DNA of 64,000 nt, taken from NCBI RefSeq assembly GCF_029892065.1, contig NZ_CP120373.1, forward strand, positions 2,046,001-2,110,000, in the 5' to 3' direction. Below the pieces are notes generated by a model that was given only the letters and a program-made list of their open reading frames with translations, did no database searches and was not told the DNA's origin. This DNA is from Sinorhizobium garamanticum. Lineage in GTDB: Bacteria; Pseudomonadota; Alphaproteobacteria; Rhizobiales; Rhizobiaceae. A program made the position numbers and the translations under genes. Below are positions 44,397 through 52,471 of the stretch, piece by piece. The first letter of the stretch is position 1; every line of letters begins with the position of its first letter.

Positions 44397-44570
44397 ATGG
44401 CCAAGCTCGCAGGCTTCATTCGCAGCAGAGACGGCGCCACAGCAGTGGAATACGGCCTCCTCGCCGCGCTTATTTCCATCAGTCTCCTGGTCGGTCTGGA
44501 GAGTTTCTCCGATTCGCTGCTCGACCTCTTCAACAGGGTGGTGGATACGATGGAGTCGAACCGGGGTTGA
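44397..44570 (+). CDS. Flp family type IVb pilin (orphan)
   Basis: A 57-residue class IVb prepilin: a short basic leader MAKLAGFIRSRDG, then the processing site G13/A14 with Glu at +5 and the Flp motif ATAVEYGLLAALISISLLVGL forming the hydrophobic helix. The C terminus is short and charged. GGAGGAGGGG gives a very strong ribosome-binding site. No tad/cpa assembly genes (tadA, cpaA, cpaB) are in the window, so the pilin would need a machinery encoded elsewhere. Confidence 0.88.
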   Translation: MAKLAGFIRSRDGATAVEYGLLAALISISLLVGLESFSDSLLDLFNRVVDTMESNRG

Positions 44571-44599
44571 GGACGCCCGGCGGCGCCGAAAGGCGGCGT

Positions 44600-44652
44600 C
44601 TGCTGCAATTCAAAGCGCTGCAGCGACGCCTGAATAGACGCCCGGCGCTGTG
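44600..44652 (-). repeat. RIME copy 13 (half element)
   Basis: Only the spacer and one palindrome remain: TGCTGCAATTCAAAGCGCTG then CAGCGACGCCTGAATAGACGCCCGGCGCTG. The CATG palindrome is absent. It lies between the convergent pilin and methyltransferase genes. Confidence 0.75.
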
Positions 44653-44659
44653 GTGTCGC

Positions 44660-45547
44660 CTAGCTTTCTTTCAACGGATGTTCGTTGACGCCGAGCGCTT
44701 CGGACAGCCTTTGCTTCGCGGAACCTGGCCTCAAGGGCTTTTGCTGGCTCTCGTGCGGCGCCCAACCGGAAACATAGATGATCGAGAACGTCGCGCGGAT
44801 GCGGCCATCGGGGTCGGAGAAGCGTTCCGCATAGATCTCGGCTGCCCTCAGGAAGAACCGCCGGGTAACCGGCACGCGACTGCGGGCCGCCAGCGGGTTG
44901 GCCATGCCCATGGCCCTCAGGTCCTTCAGCAGCCCGAAAAGCGAATCGTAGCGGACCGTATAGGTTTCGGCGTCAGCGACCGGCAGGGCAAAGCCTGCCC
45001 GCTGTAGCAGAGCACCCATTTCGCGAACGTCGGCAAAGGGAATGACCCTTGGGCTCGCCCCGCCGCTGAGTTCCGCCTCGGCGGCGAGAAGCGACTCGCG
45101 AAGCTCTTGCAACGTGCCGTTGCCCGGGATCGCCGCAAGGAACAGGCCATCCGGCTTCAACACGCGACGGGCCTGGATGAAGACGCCGGGTGTATCGTTG
45201 GTCAGATGCAGCGAAAGTGGTGACACGAGGAGATTGAGCGACTCCGGTGCGGCGGGTATCCGCTCCAGCGGGGCGACTGTAACAGGTTGGTCGCCGGAAC
45301 CGAAACCTTTCTCCGTTTCCACCCGCTCGATGGTTCCGACCTTGCCTGTTGCGGCAAGCGAGCGGGCCGTGGGGCCGGTGTAGCCATGCAATTCCATTGC
45401 CCGGTCGAAATGCCGTTCAACGACGCTGACGCGCTCGGCAAGCTCCCGCGCCACGATATCGAGCAGGAAGGTTGCCTTCTGGTCGCCGTTGATGAGGGCC
45501 CTGTGGCGGTGCGCCTCGACGAGGCTCTGGTCAAAGAGGATTTCCAC
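44660..45547 (-). CDS. SAM-dependent methyltransferase-like protein (NDUFAF5/BioC-like)
   Basis: About 295 residues. EILFDQSLVEAHRHRAL at the N terminus and AERVSVVERHFDRAMELHGYTG precede a methyltransferase core with LNLLVSPLSLHLTNDTPGVFIQARRVLKPDGLFLAAIPGNGTLQELRE. This layout matches the alpha-proteobacterial relatives of the mitochondrial complex I assembly factor NDUFAF5. The SAM glycine motif is weak. The start is a GTG at 45547 preceded by GGAGAG. It is divergent from comF. Confidence 0.78.
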   Translation of the reverse strand: MEILFDQSLVEAHRHRALINGDQKATFLLDIVARELAERVSVVERHFDRAMELHGYTGPTARSLAATGKVGTIERVETEKGFGSGDQPVTVAPLERIPAAPESLNLLVSPLSLHLTNDTPGVFIQARRVLKPDGLFLAAIPGNGTLQELRESLLAAEAELSGGASPRVIPFADVREMGALLQRAGFALPVADAETYTVRYDSLFGLLKDLRAMGMANPLAARSRVPVTRRFFLRAAEIYAERFSDPDGRIRATFSIIYVSGWAPHESQQKPLRPGSAKQRLSEALGVNEHPLKES

Positions 45548-45605
45548 GATACTCTCTCCGAAATCACGGATGCAAAGAAACCCTGACGTGGACAAAGTCA
45601 ACCAT

Positions 45606-46382
45606 ATGGAATCGGAAGGATGGCGAAATCGGGCCTTGCGTTGGGCGGCGCTCTTGCGCCGCCTCGGGAGCGACGCCGTCGGGATCGTCTATCCGCCGGT
45701 CTGCTGCGGTTGCGGCCGCCTGACTGGCGATCATCATGCCGTATGCCCGGCCTGCTGGTCCGGCCTCCGGCTGATCGAGCGCCCCTATTGTGAGATCCTC
45801 GGGCTGCCCTTTGCCTTTGATCCGGGACCCGGTTCCGTCTCCCCCGAAGCCATCGCCGAGCCGCCTGTCTTCGATCGGCTTCGCTCGGTGGCGATCCACG
45901 ACGGTATCGTTCGCGATCTCGTCCACGGTCTGAAATACCGCGACCGCACTGATCTCGCGCCGATGATGGGCGAATGGATGATCCGTGCGAGCGATGGCGC
46001 GGTTGCGGCCGCCGACATGATCGTACCGGTTCCGCTCCACGCATTCCGCCTCTGGCGGCGAAAGTTCAACCAGGCCGCCGAGCTCGCCCGTGTCATCGCG
46101 GGGCATGCGGGAAAACCCTACCGACCGGACGTGCTTCGCCGCATCAAACGTACCAGCCGGCAAGTCGGTCTTGGCGCCCGGGCGCGTGAGGAGAATGTCC
46201 GCGGCGCTTTCGTCGTCCCTGAAAGCGGCGGACCGGGTCTCAGCGGGAAAAGAATTATACTCGTTGACGATGTATACACGACCGGTGCAACCGTCTCGGC
46301 CGCCACCCGTGCGCTGAAGCGGGCAGGGGCCGGAGACGTCACGGTTTTGACCTTTGCAAGAGCCATATCCGGTCCTATATGA
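45606..46382 (+). CDS. comF: ComF family protein
   Basis: A 258-residue protein with an N-terminal zinc-ribbon-like segment VYPPVCCGCGRLTGDHHAVCPACW and a phosphoribosyltransferase-like domain ending in KRIILVDDVYTTGATVSAATRAL (about residues 216-238). ComF aids natural transformation in some bacteria; in others its role is unclear. No other competence genes are in the window. ATG 45606 is used; ribosome-binding evidence is weak. It is followed by grxC 46 bp later. Confidence 0.9.
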   Translation: MESEGWRNRALRWAALLRRLGSDAVGIVYPPVCCGCGRLTGDHHAVCPACWSGLRLIERPYCEILGLPFAFDPGPGSVSPEAIAEPPVFDRLRSVAIHDGIVRDLVHGLKYRDRTDLAPMMGEWMIRASDGAVAAADMIVPVPLHAFRLWRRKFNQAAELARVIAGHAGKPYRPDVLRRIKRTSRQVGLGARAREENVRGAFVVPESGGPGLSGKRIILVDDVYTTGATVSAATRALKRAGAGDVTVLTFARAISGPI

Positions 46383-46428
46383 CAATCAAATATCCGGCGT
46401 CGTGCCTGTGAAGGAGCGGTTCAACAAT

Positions 46429-46686
46429 ATGGCTTCGGTCGTCATTTATACGCGTCAGTTCTGCGGCTATTGCTCGGCAGCAAAGAAACTTCTTGAAACC
46501 AAAGGCGTCGGCTTCGTCGAACATGATGCGACCCATGATCCGGGTCTGCGCCAGACGATGATCGAAAAGTCCAACGGTGGCATGACTTTCCCGCAGATCT
46601 TCATCAACGACCTCCATGTCGGTGGCTGCGACGACCTGCATGCGCTCGACCGCGCCGGCAAGCTCGACGAGATGCTCGTCGCCTAG
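46429..46686 (+). CDS. grxC: Glutaredoxin 3
   Basis: An 85-residue dithiol glutaredoxin with active site C12-G-Y-C15, the TFPQIFIND cis-Pro segment and GGCDDL glutathione-binding loop. It uses glutathione to reduce disulfides such as those in ribonucleotide reductase. AAGGAG precedes the ATG. It is probably co-transcribed with comF and the nitrilase-family gene. Confidence 0.95.
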   Translation: MASVVIYTRQFCGYCSAAKKLLETKGVGFVEHDATHDPGLRQTMIEKSNGGMTFPQIFINDLHVGGCDDLHALDRAGKLDEMLVA

Positions 46687-46757
46687 CGCTCGAGGCGCAG
46701 CCATCGCGCACGAGCAGAGCCCTGGCGCGAGTGCGGATGGCTACGGAGAGAAGAACG

Positions 46758-47615
46758 ATGAGTTTTAAAGCTGCTGCCGTCCAGATGTGCTCCGGCGTCG
46801 ATCCCGCAAGAAACGTGGAGACGATGGCGAAGCTCGTCCGCGAGGCGGCCGCTCAAGGCGCAACCTATATCCAGACCCCGGAAATGACCGGTGCCATCCA
46901 GCGCGATCGGGCGGGGCTTCGTTCCGTGCTGAAGGACGAGGCGAACGACATCGTCGTGTGCGAGGCCTCGGCCCTTGCCGGCGAGCTCGGTGTCTATCTC
47001 CATATCGGCTCGACGCCGATTGCGCTTTCCGACGGTAAGATCGCCAATCGCGGCTTCCTCTTCGGGCCGGACGGGGTCAAGATCTGCGACTACGACAAGA
47101 TCCACATGTTCGACGTGGATCTGGAGAATGGCGAAAGCTGGCGCGAGAGTGCGGCGTATCGACCCGGCACCACGGCCCGTGTCGCCGATCTTGCCTTTGG
47201 CAAGCTGGGCTTTTCCATCTGTTACGACGTCCGCTTCCCCGAGCTCTTCCGCCAGCAGGCCGTTGCCGGCGCCGAGATCATGTCCGTGCCTGCAGCCTTT
47301 ACCAAGCAGACCGGCGAGGCGCATTGGGAGATCCTGCTGCGCGCCCGCGCCATCGAAAACGGCCTTTTCGTCATCGCCGCGGCGCAGGCTGGAAAGCACG
47401 AGGATGGTCGGGAAACCTTCGGTCATTCGATGATTGTCGATCCGTGGGGTAGCGTGCTCGCCGAGGCAGGCCCGGCCCGCGAGGGCGTTATCATCGCCGA
47501 TATCGACACTGCCGCCGTGCATGGCGCGCGCGCAAAGATACCCAATCTCAAGAATGCCCGCAGTTTCGTGCTGGACGAGGTGACGCCGACCGGGAAAGGA
47601 GGCGTTGCAGCGTGA
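46758..47615 (+). CDS. Carbon-nitrogen hydrolase family protein (Nit-like)
   Basis: A 285-residue nitrilase-superfamily enzyme with the Glu-Lys-Cys triad E42 (TPEM), K114 (YDKIHMFDVD) and C155 (GFSICYDVRFPELFR). The sequence follows the Nit1 type, which in several organisms deaminates deaminated glutathione, a repair role that would suit its place next to grxC. The stop overlaps the following DUF1178 gene by four bases (GTGA). Confidence 0.9.
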   Translation: MSFKAAAVQMCSGVDPARNVETMAKLVREAAAQGATYIQTPEMTGAIQRDRAGLRSVLKDEANDIVVCEASALAGELGVYLHIGSTPIALSDGKIANRGFLFGPDGVKICDYDKIHMFDVDLENGESWRESAAYRPGTTARVADLAFGKLGFSICYDVRFPELFRQQAVAGAEIMSVPAAFTKQTGEAHWEILLRARAIENGLFVIAAAQAGKHEDGRETFGHSMIVDPWGSVLAEAGPAREGVIIADIDTAAVHGARAKIPNLKNARSFVLDEVTPTGKGGVAA

Positions 47616-48040
47616 TCCGTTACAACCTTTCGTGTGATAATGGCCATGACTTCGAAGGCTGGTTCGCGTCGAGCGACGACTTCGATTCCCAGGTCGAGCG
47701 GCGTCTGGTCGCCTGTCCCACGTGCGGCTCTCACTCCGTCAGCAAGCAGCTGATGGCGCCGTCGGTGTCGACCGCGCGCAAGAAGGAGGGGACACGCGCG
47801 CTGGTGATGGATCGGGCCCAGAAAGAAACGATCGCCAAGATCCGCGAACTGGTCAATTCGATCCGCGAGAATGCCGAGGACGTCGGCGAACGTTTCCCGG
47901 AAGAGGCGCGCAAGATCCATTATGGCGAGGCCGAGCAGCGCGGGCTGATCGGCAAGGCGAGCGCGGAAGAGGCGGTGGCGCTTCTGGAAGAAGGTATCGA
48001 GATCGCACCCCTGCCTGTGCTGCCGGATGATGCGAACTGA
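47612..48040 (+). CDS. DUF1178 family protein
   Basis: A 142-residue protein with an N-terminal zinc-ribbon-like pattern: CDNGHDFEGWFASSDDF, then CPTCGSHSVSKQLMAPSV. A helical charged middle and the ending EEGIEIAPLPVLPDDAN follow, as in other DUF1178 proteins. Function is unknown. GTG start at 47612 overlaps the nitrilase-family stop, so it is co-translated. It is conserved next to that gene in Rhizobiales. Confidence 0.85.
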   Translation: MIRYNLSCDNGHDFEGWFASSDDFDSQVERRLVACPTCGSHSVSKQLMAPSVSTARKKEGTRALVMDRAQKETIAKIRELVNSIRENAEDVGERFPEEARKIHYGEAEQRGLIGKASAEEAVALLEEGIEIAPLPVLPDDAN

Positions 48041-48105
48041 GCCCGCTGCTCAAGTAATTCCGGAAAAGTGGGTAGTTCTCCGCTTGGAATGCGAGGTTTC
48101 AATAT

Positions 48106-48852
48106 TCAGAGCGGCCGTTTGGCGACGATCATGTAGTTGACGTCCATATCCTTCGACAGGTTCCACTGATTGGCGAGCGGGTTGAAGAACACGCCGGTGC
48201 GGTCGGCGATTTCCATGCCGCTTGCCTCGAGCGGCTTTTCCAGTTCCTCCGGACGAACCAACTTCTCGTATTGGTGGGTGCCGCGCGGGAGCCAGCGCAA
48301 CAGGTTTTCCGCGGCGAAGATCGCGAGTGCGGCGGCTTTCACCGTGCGGTTGATGGTAGCTATGAACATCAGCCCGCCCGGGCGCACCATGTGGGCGCAG
48401 GTGGTGACGAAGAAATCGACGTCGGCGACATGTTCCACCACCTCCATGTTGAGGACGACATCGAAGCTTTCGCCGGCTTCGGCGAGCGCCTCCGCGGTGA
48501 CTGCGCGATAATCTACGGAAACGCCGCTCCCGGCCGCGTGGGTCTTGGCGATTCCGATATTCTTTTCCGATGCGTCCGCGCCGAGGACATCTGCGCCCAT
48601 GCGCGCCATCGGCTCGGAGAGCAGCCCGCCTCCGCAGCCGATATCGAGCAGCCGCAGGCCCTTGAGCGGCTGCGGACCCTTGGGGTCACGGCCGAAATGT
48701 TCCGATGCCTTGTCGCGGATATAGGCAAGGCGCACCGGATTGAACTTGTGCAGTGGCCGGAACTTGCCGGTCGGGTCCCACCATTCCGCCGCCATCGCAG
48801 AAAACCGGTCCACTTCGCTCTGATCGATCGTGGTGCGTGCCGTGTCGCTCAT
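48106..48852 (-). CDS. ubiG: Bifunctional ubiquinone O-methyltransferase UbiG
   Basis: A 248-residue SAM methyltransferase performing both O-methylations in ubiquinone synthesis. It has the UbiG N-terminal motif [33 protein letters not shown] motif LLDIGCGGG (68-76) and [22 protein letters not shown] at the C terminus. GGAGG lies before the ATG. In most Rhizobiales it lies opposite lysC; here a 3.6-kb block and a RIME separate the two. Confidence 0.95.
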   Translation of the reverse strand: MSDTARTTIDQSEVDRFSAMAAEWWDPTGKFRPLHKFNPVRLAYIRDKASEHFGRDPKGPQPLKGLRLLDIGCGGGLLSEPMARMGADVLGADASEKNIGIAKTHAAGSGVSVDYRAVTAEALAEAGESFDVVLNMEVVEHVADVDFFVTTCAHMVRPGGLMFIATINRTVKAAALAIFAAENLLRWLPRGTHQYEKLVRPEELEKPLEASGMEIADRTGVFFNPLANQWNLSKDMDVNYMIVAKRPL

Positions 48853-48987
48853 CAGAGCCTCCCTGCATTTCGCGCCGGCGGATAAGGTTCGACCCGCTCG
48901 ACATATCTCCGTTCTGATCGTGAAGTCGGACGATCGAAGGGCGATGTCAAGGGGCGAGCTTAACCGTCACGCAGGCCGTCGAGACCC

Positions 48988-49086
48988 TACTGCATGTTTC
49001 CTTAAATCGTAGCCGATTAAAAAACATGCAGTAATTCGAAGTGCTACAGCGTCCTTTGCGCGTCTGATTAGACGCCCGGCGCTGTA
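48988..49086 (-). repeat. RIME copy 14 (inverted)
   Basis: TACTGCATGTTTCCTTAAAT...CCGATTAAAAAACATGCAG, spacer TAATTCGAAGTGCTACAGCG, then TCCTTTGCGCGTCTGATTAGACGCCCGGCGCTGTA. One arm of the CATG palindrome has a small deletion. Confidence 0.9.
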
Positions 49087-49111
49087 GGCGCCCGGACCGG
49101 CGAAGAGGAGA

Positions 49112-49657
49112 TCAAGCGGACTGCGGCTGGTAATGCAGGATGACGACGCCGGATTTGAGCGGGCGCGTATGTGTGAGCTTCAGATTCGTGCGTTCCGGAA
49201 TGTTCTGGAAGAGCGGAACGCCTTTGCCGAGCAGCACGGGATTGATGCCGAGGCGGTATTCGTCAACGAGACCCTCCGCCGTCAGGGTCGAGGCGAAATC
49301 GGCGCTGCCGAAGATGAAGATCGTTCCGCCGTCGAGGCGCTTCAGCCGTTCCACCTCGGCGACCGCATCGCCTGAAACGAGCGTCGTGTTGTTCCAGTCG
49401 GCGCTCGTCAGCGTTCGAGAGAACACGAACTTCTCGACGCTGTTCATGAACGTGGCGATGTCACCCTCGGCCGCCGGCCAATAGGCCGCCATCATTTCAT
49501 AGGTCGAACGGCCGAAGAGCAGCGTGCCTGCTTCCATCTGCGTCTCGCCGATATAGGCAGCGAGTTCGTCCTCGAAGATGAACCAGCTTATGTCATGATC
49601 CGGCGCCTCGAAGAAGCCGTCGACGCTGACCATGTCCCACATGATAATCTTGCGCAT
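49112..49657 (-). CDS. Dihydrofolate reductase family protein (RibD C-terminal domain)
   Basis: A 181-residue RibD_C/DHFR-like reductase: MRKIIMWDMVSVDGFFEAPDHDISW at the N terminus, then TLLFGRSTYEMMAAYWP, LKRLDGGTIFIFGSADFASTL and LGINPVLLGKGVPLFQN. Many such small proteins act as NADPH-dependent reductases of unknown substrate. GGGAGGA sets the ATG. It lies in the block between ubiG and lysC that looks like an accessory insertion. Confidence 0.86.
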   Translation of the reverse strand: MRKIIMWDMVSVDGFFEAPDHDISWFIFEDELAAYIGETQMEAGTLLFGRSTYEMMAAYWPAAEGDIATFMNSVEKFVFSRTLTSADWNNTTLVSGDAVAEVERLKRLDGGTIFIFGSADFASTLTAEGLVDEYRLGINPVLLGKGVPLFQNIPERTNLKLTHTRPLKSGVVILHYQPQSA

Positions 49658-49742
49658 TGTCTTTCCTCCCTGTGACGATGTGCGGCCGCCGTTTTGATAT
49701 CAGTATGCATGGCGGTAATGACGGTTGGGCGAGGAGGTGGCG

Positions 49743-50288
49743 GTGCCGAACGACAGGATAGGCTGGGCGGTCGACGTACTATCGCCGGGAGCGTCCGAGC
49801 AGATCCTGGAAATCGGTTGCGGCCATGGGGTCGCGGTGACGATGGTTTGCGACAGGCTGACCAATGGTCGCATCGTCGCGGTCGACCGTTCGGCGACGAT
49901 GATCGCGGCGGCAAAGCGGCGAAATGCCGTTCATCTTGCCGCCGGCCGCGCGCAATTTCGTACCGCCGAGCTCGCCTCCGCGGATTTCGGCGAAGCGCGT
50001 TTCGACAAAGCCTTCGCCTTGCGCGTCGGCGTTTTCGCGCGCGCCGACCCCGCGCGCGAGCTTATGGTGCTGAGGCGGCACCTTTCGCCTACGGGACGGC
50101 TCTTCCTCTTCCATGACGAGCCCTCCCGCAGCGCCGACGACGTTGCTCGCCGACTTGAGGCGGGCATAAGGCGCAATGCCTGGACAGTGGAAGCGGTGCT
50201 GACGCACAGGCTTGAGGGTTGCGACGTCGCCTGTGTCATCGCCCTTCCTCCAAAGCCGGTCGCTGGTGCCGACGAACCGAAGCGGTGA
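49743..50288 (+). CDS. Class I SAM-dependent methyltransferase
   Basis: A 181-residue protein with SAM motif QILEIGCGHGVAVTMV (residues 20-35), the acidic strand GRIVAVDRSATMIAAAKRR, and LRRHLSPTGRLFLFHDEPS. GTG start at 49743 is set by GAGGAGGTGG. The substrate is unknown. It is divergent from the RibD-like gene. Confidence 0.86.
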   Translation: MPNDRIGWAVDVLSPGASEQILEIGCGHGVAVTMVCDRLTNGRIVAVDRSATMIAAAKRRNAVHLAAGRAQFRTAELASADFGEARFDKAFALRVGVFARADPARELMVLRRHLSPTGRLFLFHDEPSRSADDVARRLEAGIRRNAWTVEAVLTHRLEGCDVACVIALPPKPVAGADEPKR

Positions 50289-50355
50289 AGTGAGTTGTGT
50301 TGTTCCGTCGACCATACGGCACCCGCCAGCGGGCGGGATGCCGTAGGGTGTGCAC

Positions 50356-51885
50356 TCACATCGGACCAGGTGCCGCGGAGGCAAAGAAATCCTCCGGCTC
50401 CTCGACCTCGACGAGCCGTCGGTTTTCGATCAGCCAGAAGCGATTGCCGACGGCGCGCACGAAGCTGCGGTCGTGCGAGACGAGTAGGCAGGTCGCTTGG
50501 TTGGCCATCAATTCCGACTCCAACGCTTCCTGTCCTTCGATATCCAAGTGGTTGGTCGGCTCGTCGAGCAGGTAGAAATTCGGATTGGTGAGCCTCAGGA
50601 CAAGCATGGCAAGCCTCGACTTCTGCCCGCCCGAAAGGACAGCGATCGGTCGCGTCTGGAGGTCGATGCCGAGGCCGGCGCCCGCCAGCAGGGCGCGCGC
50701 CCTTTGATCGCCAATCTCGAAACGCCGGCCGAGGGCTGCAAGCGGCGTGTCCTCATCCGGCAGGCCGGCGAGGGCCTGATCACTATAGCCGAGCACAACA
50801 GACGGCGTCGTCTTGATGCCTTCCGACGCGGGACCCGGTCCGGATATCGCCGTCCTGATCAGGTTGATGAAACACGATTTTCCAGCGCCGTTGCGGCCGA
50901 GCAGCACGATGCGGTCGCCCTGGCAGATCCAGAGCTTGCCTGTTTTGAAGAGCGGGCGTCCGTCAGGCGCTTCCACGGGCACATCGTCGAGTGTCACCAG
51001 GGTCTTGGCGTGCGTGCCGCGGTTGGCAAGCCGGATCGCCCCGGATGATCGTTCTTGAAAGCCCGGTCGTGCCGCGTCTTCCATGCGCTCCGCCCGCTGG
51101 CGTAACTGCTTCGTCTTGACGGTCAGGAGATCGCTGCCGGAGTTGATACCGATATTGTTGAGCTTGGCCGCCTGCCGGCGCAGCTGCTGTGCCGTCTTCA
51201 TCTCCTTCTGATAACGCCGTCCATCCGAGGCATCGATCTCGTCCAGCGCGCTGCGGGCGCGCGAATAGGGCAGCGAAAACACATGAGACTGCTCGGGACG
51301 CAGAAACAGCGTGCGGTTCGTGGTTGCGTCGAGAAAGGCGCGGTCATGGCTGGAGATCAGCACGGGAACGTCGCGGGGCAGGCTGTTGAGCCAATTTTCC
51401 AGCTGCATGATCTTGGCAAGATCGAGATGGTTCGTCGGTTCGTCGAGCAGCAGCGCGTCCGGATCGGTGACCGAGACGCGGGCAAGTAGCGCGAGCCTCT
51501 GCCAGCCGCCGCTGAGCTCCGCGATCGGCCGTTCGCGAAGCTCCAGCGGAACTTCGAGCGAATCCAGCATGACGTCGACCCGCCAGCTCTCGGTCTCTGC
51601 CTGTTCCTCCGGCAACGCCTGGCGGACCGCTTCGTAGAATGGCTTGTCCAAGATGGCGGCCGGTACCGCTTGCTCGACATGGCCGACAGTAAGGCCGCGC
51701 GAGCGCGTGATTTCGCCGGCTGTCGGATCAAACCCGCCCGCGATGCATTTCAAGAGCGTGGATTTTCCCCGGCCGTTGGCGGCGACGATGCCGATGCGGT
51801 CGCCGGCTGCGATCGAAAGGTTGAGGTTCGAAAAGAGCGGCGCGCCCAAGGTGACGCCGAGGTTCTTTACGTTGATCAAGGCCAT
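50356..51885 (-). CDS. ABC-F family ATP-binding cassette protein
   Basis: A 509-residue protein with two ABC domains and no TM segments. The first has Walker A AANGRGKS (about 36-43), LSGGWQRLALLARV and LLLDEPTNHLD; the second has GRNGAGKS, LSGGQKSRLAMLVL and LLDEPTNHLD. A linker of about 80 residues rich in Arg, Gln and Lys lies between. ABC-F proteins act on the ribosome, in translation rescue or antibiotic protection; this subgroup cannot be assigned. The 586-bp gap upstream holds a structured region. Confidence 0.9.
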   Translation of the reverse strand: MALINVKNLGVTLGAPLFSNLNLSIAAGDRIGIVAANGRGKSTLLKCIAGGFDPTAGEITRSRGLTVGHVEQAVPAAILDKPFYEAVRQALPEEQAETESWRVDVMLDSLEVPLELRERPIAELSGGWQRLALLARVSVTDPDALLLDEPTNHLDLAKIMQLENWLNSLPRDVPVLISSHDRAFLDATTNRTLFLRPEQSHVFSLPYSRARSALDEIDASDGRRYQKEMKTAQQLRRQAAKLNNIGINSGSDLLTVKTKQLRQRAERMEDAARPGFQERSSGAIRLANRGTHAKTLVTLDDVPVEAPDGRPLFKTGKLWICQGDRIVLLGRNGAGKSCFINLIRTAISGPGPASEGIKTTPSVVLGYSDQALAGLPDEDTPLAALGRRFEIGDQRARALLAGAGLGIDLQTRPIAVLSGGQKSRLAMLVLRLTNPNFYLLDEPTNHLDIEGQEALESELMANQATCLLVSHDRSFVRAVGNRFWLIENRRLVEVEEPEDFFASAAPGPM

Positions 51886-52471
51886 TGTGGTTCTCTGGAC
51901 TGCCCGAGCTATGCTTCCGTTTCCGACAAGTGCGGAAGGAGCGGAAGCGGATGGCCGGATGCAAACGTCAGCACGTTGCTTGGGGCCATTCGGCTCGGTT
52001 TGGTGACGATGGGCGGTGCCAACGAACCTTATGGTTCGGCTCCGCACGACGACTGGGCAGACCAGGAAACGATGAGAAAGAGATTCAGTCTCTGGTCAGC
52101 CCTGCAAACGCATTTGCAGGGCGGAGACGGGGCCACGCTGGCGGTGGTGCCGAAAATAAGTAATCACGCGCAGCCCTCCCTTCATCACTTGAGTTGCGGT
52201 GTCTTAGCATCGCGGAAAAAGACTTGCAACCTAGGCGAGACAAGAGGGCCCAAAACCATCCCAAACGCCCGCCGAAACCAAGGCCATTCCGTCGCCTTGC
52301 CATTGCACGTCGCCCATTGATCCGCTAAGAGACGCCGCGACTTTCCGCTCCCCGTAGCGGTGACTGGCCGATGTCCGAGAAGTCCCAAGCTTTTTTGATC
52401 GTCAGCCGCCGGCGGGGGACGCTTTCCCTGTCGCGCGCTCGCGCGCAAACATCGGTACCGGTAGAGGCGAA
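51886..52471. other. 586-bp intergenic region with a strong hairpin
   Basis: This is the longest gene-free stretch. A hairpin CCCTGCAAA/TTTGCAGGG with a 4-nt loop (52100-52121) is enclosed by GTCTC/GAGAC (52088-52092 with 52124-52128). A nearby AGAGA/TCTCT repeat is at 52079-52093. There is no U-tract. A plus-strand ORF of 82 codons from ATG 52072 has no recognisable family. The part before lysC must contain its promoter; I see no clear consensus. It may hold a small RNA, which sequence alone cannot show. Confidence 0.45.

Noticed and set aside
45606..46382. comF as sign of a natural competence system
   Set aside because: ComF-like proteins are widespread without competence, and no comEC, dprA or comM is in the window.
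52072..52320. Plus-strand 82-codon ORF with AGGAAACG before its ATG
   Set aside because: No family resemblance and codon use unlike neighbouring genes, and it runs across the hairpin. Kept only as part of the intergenic description.
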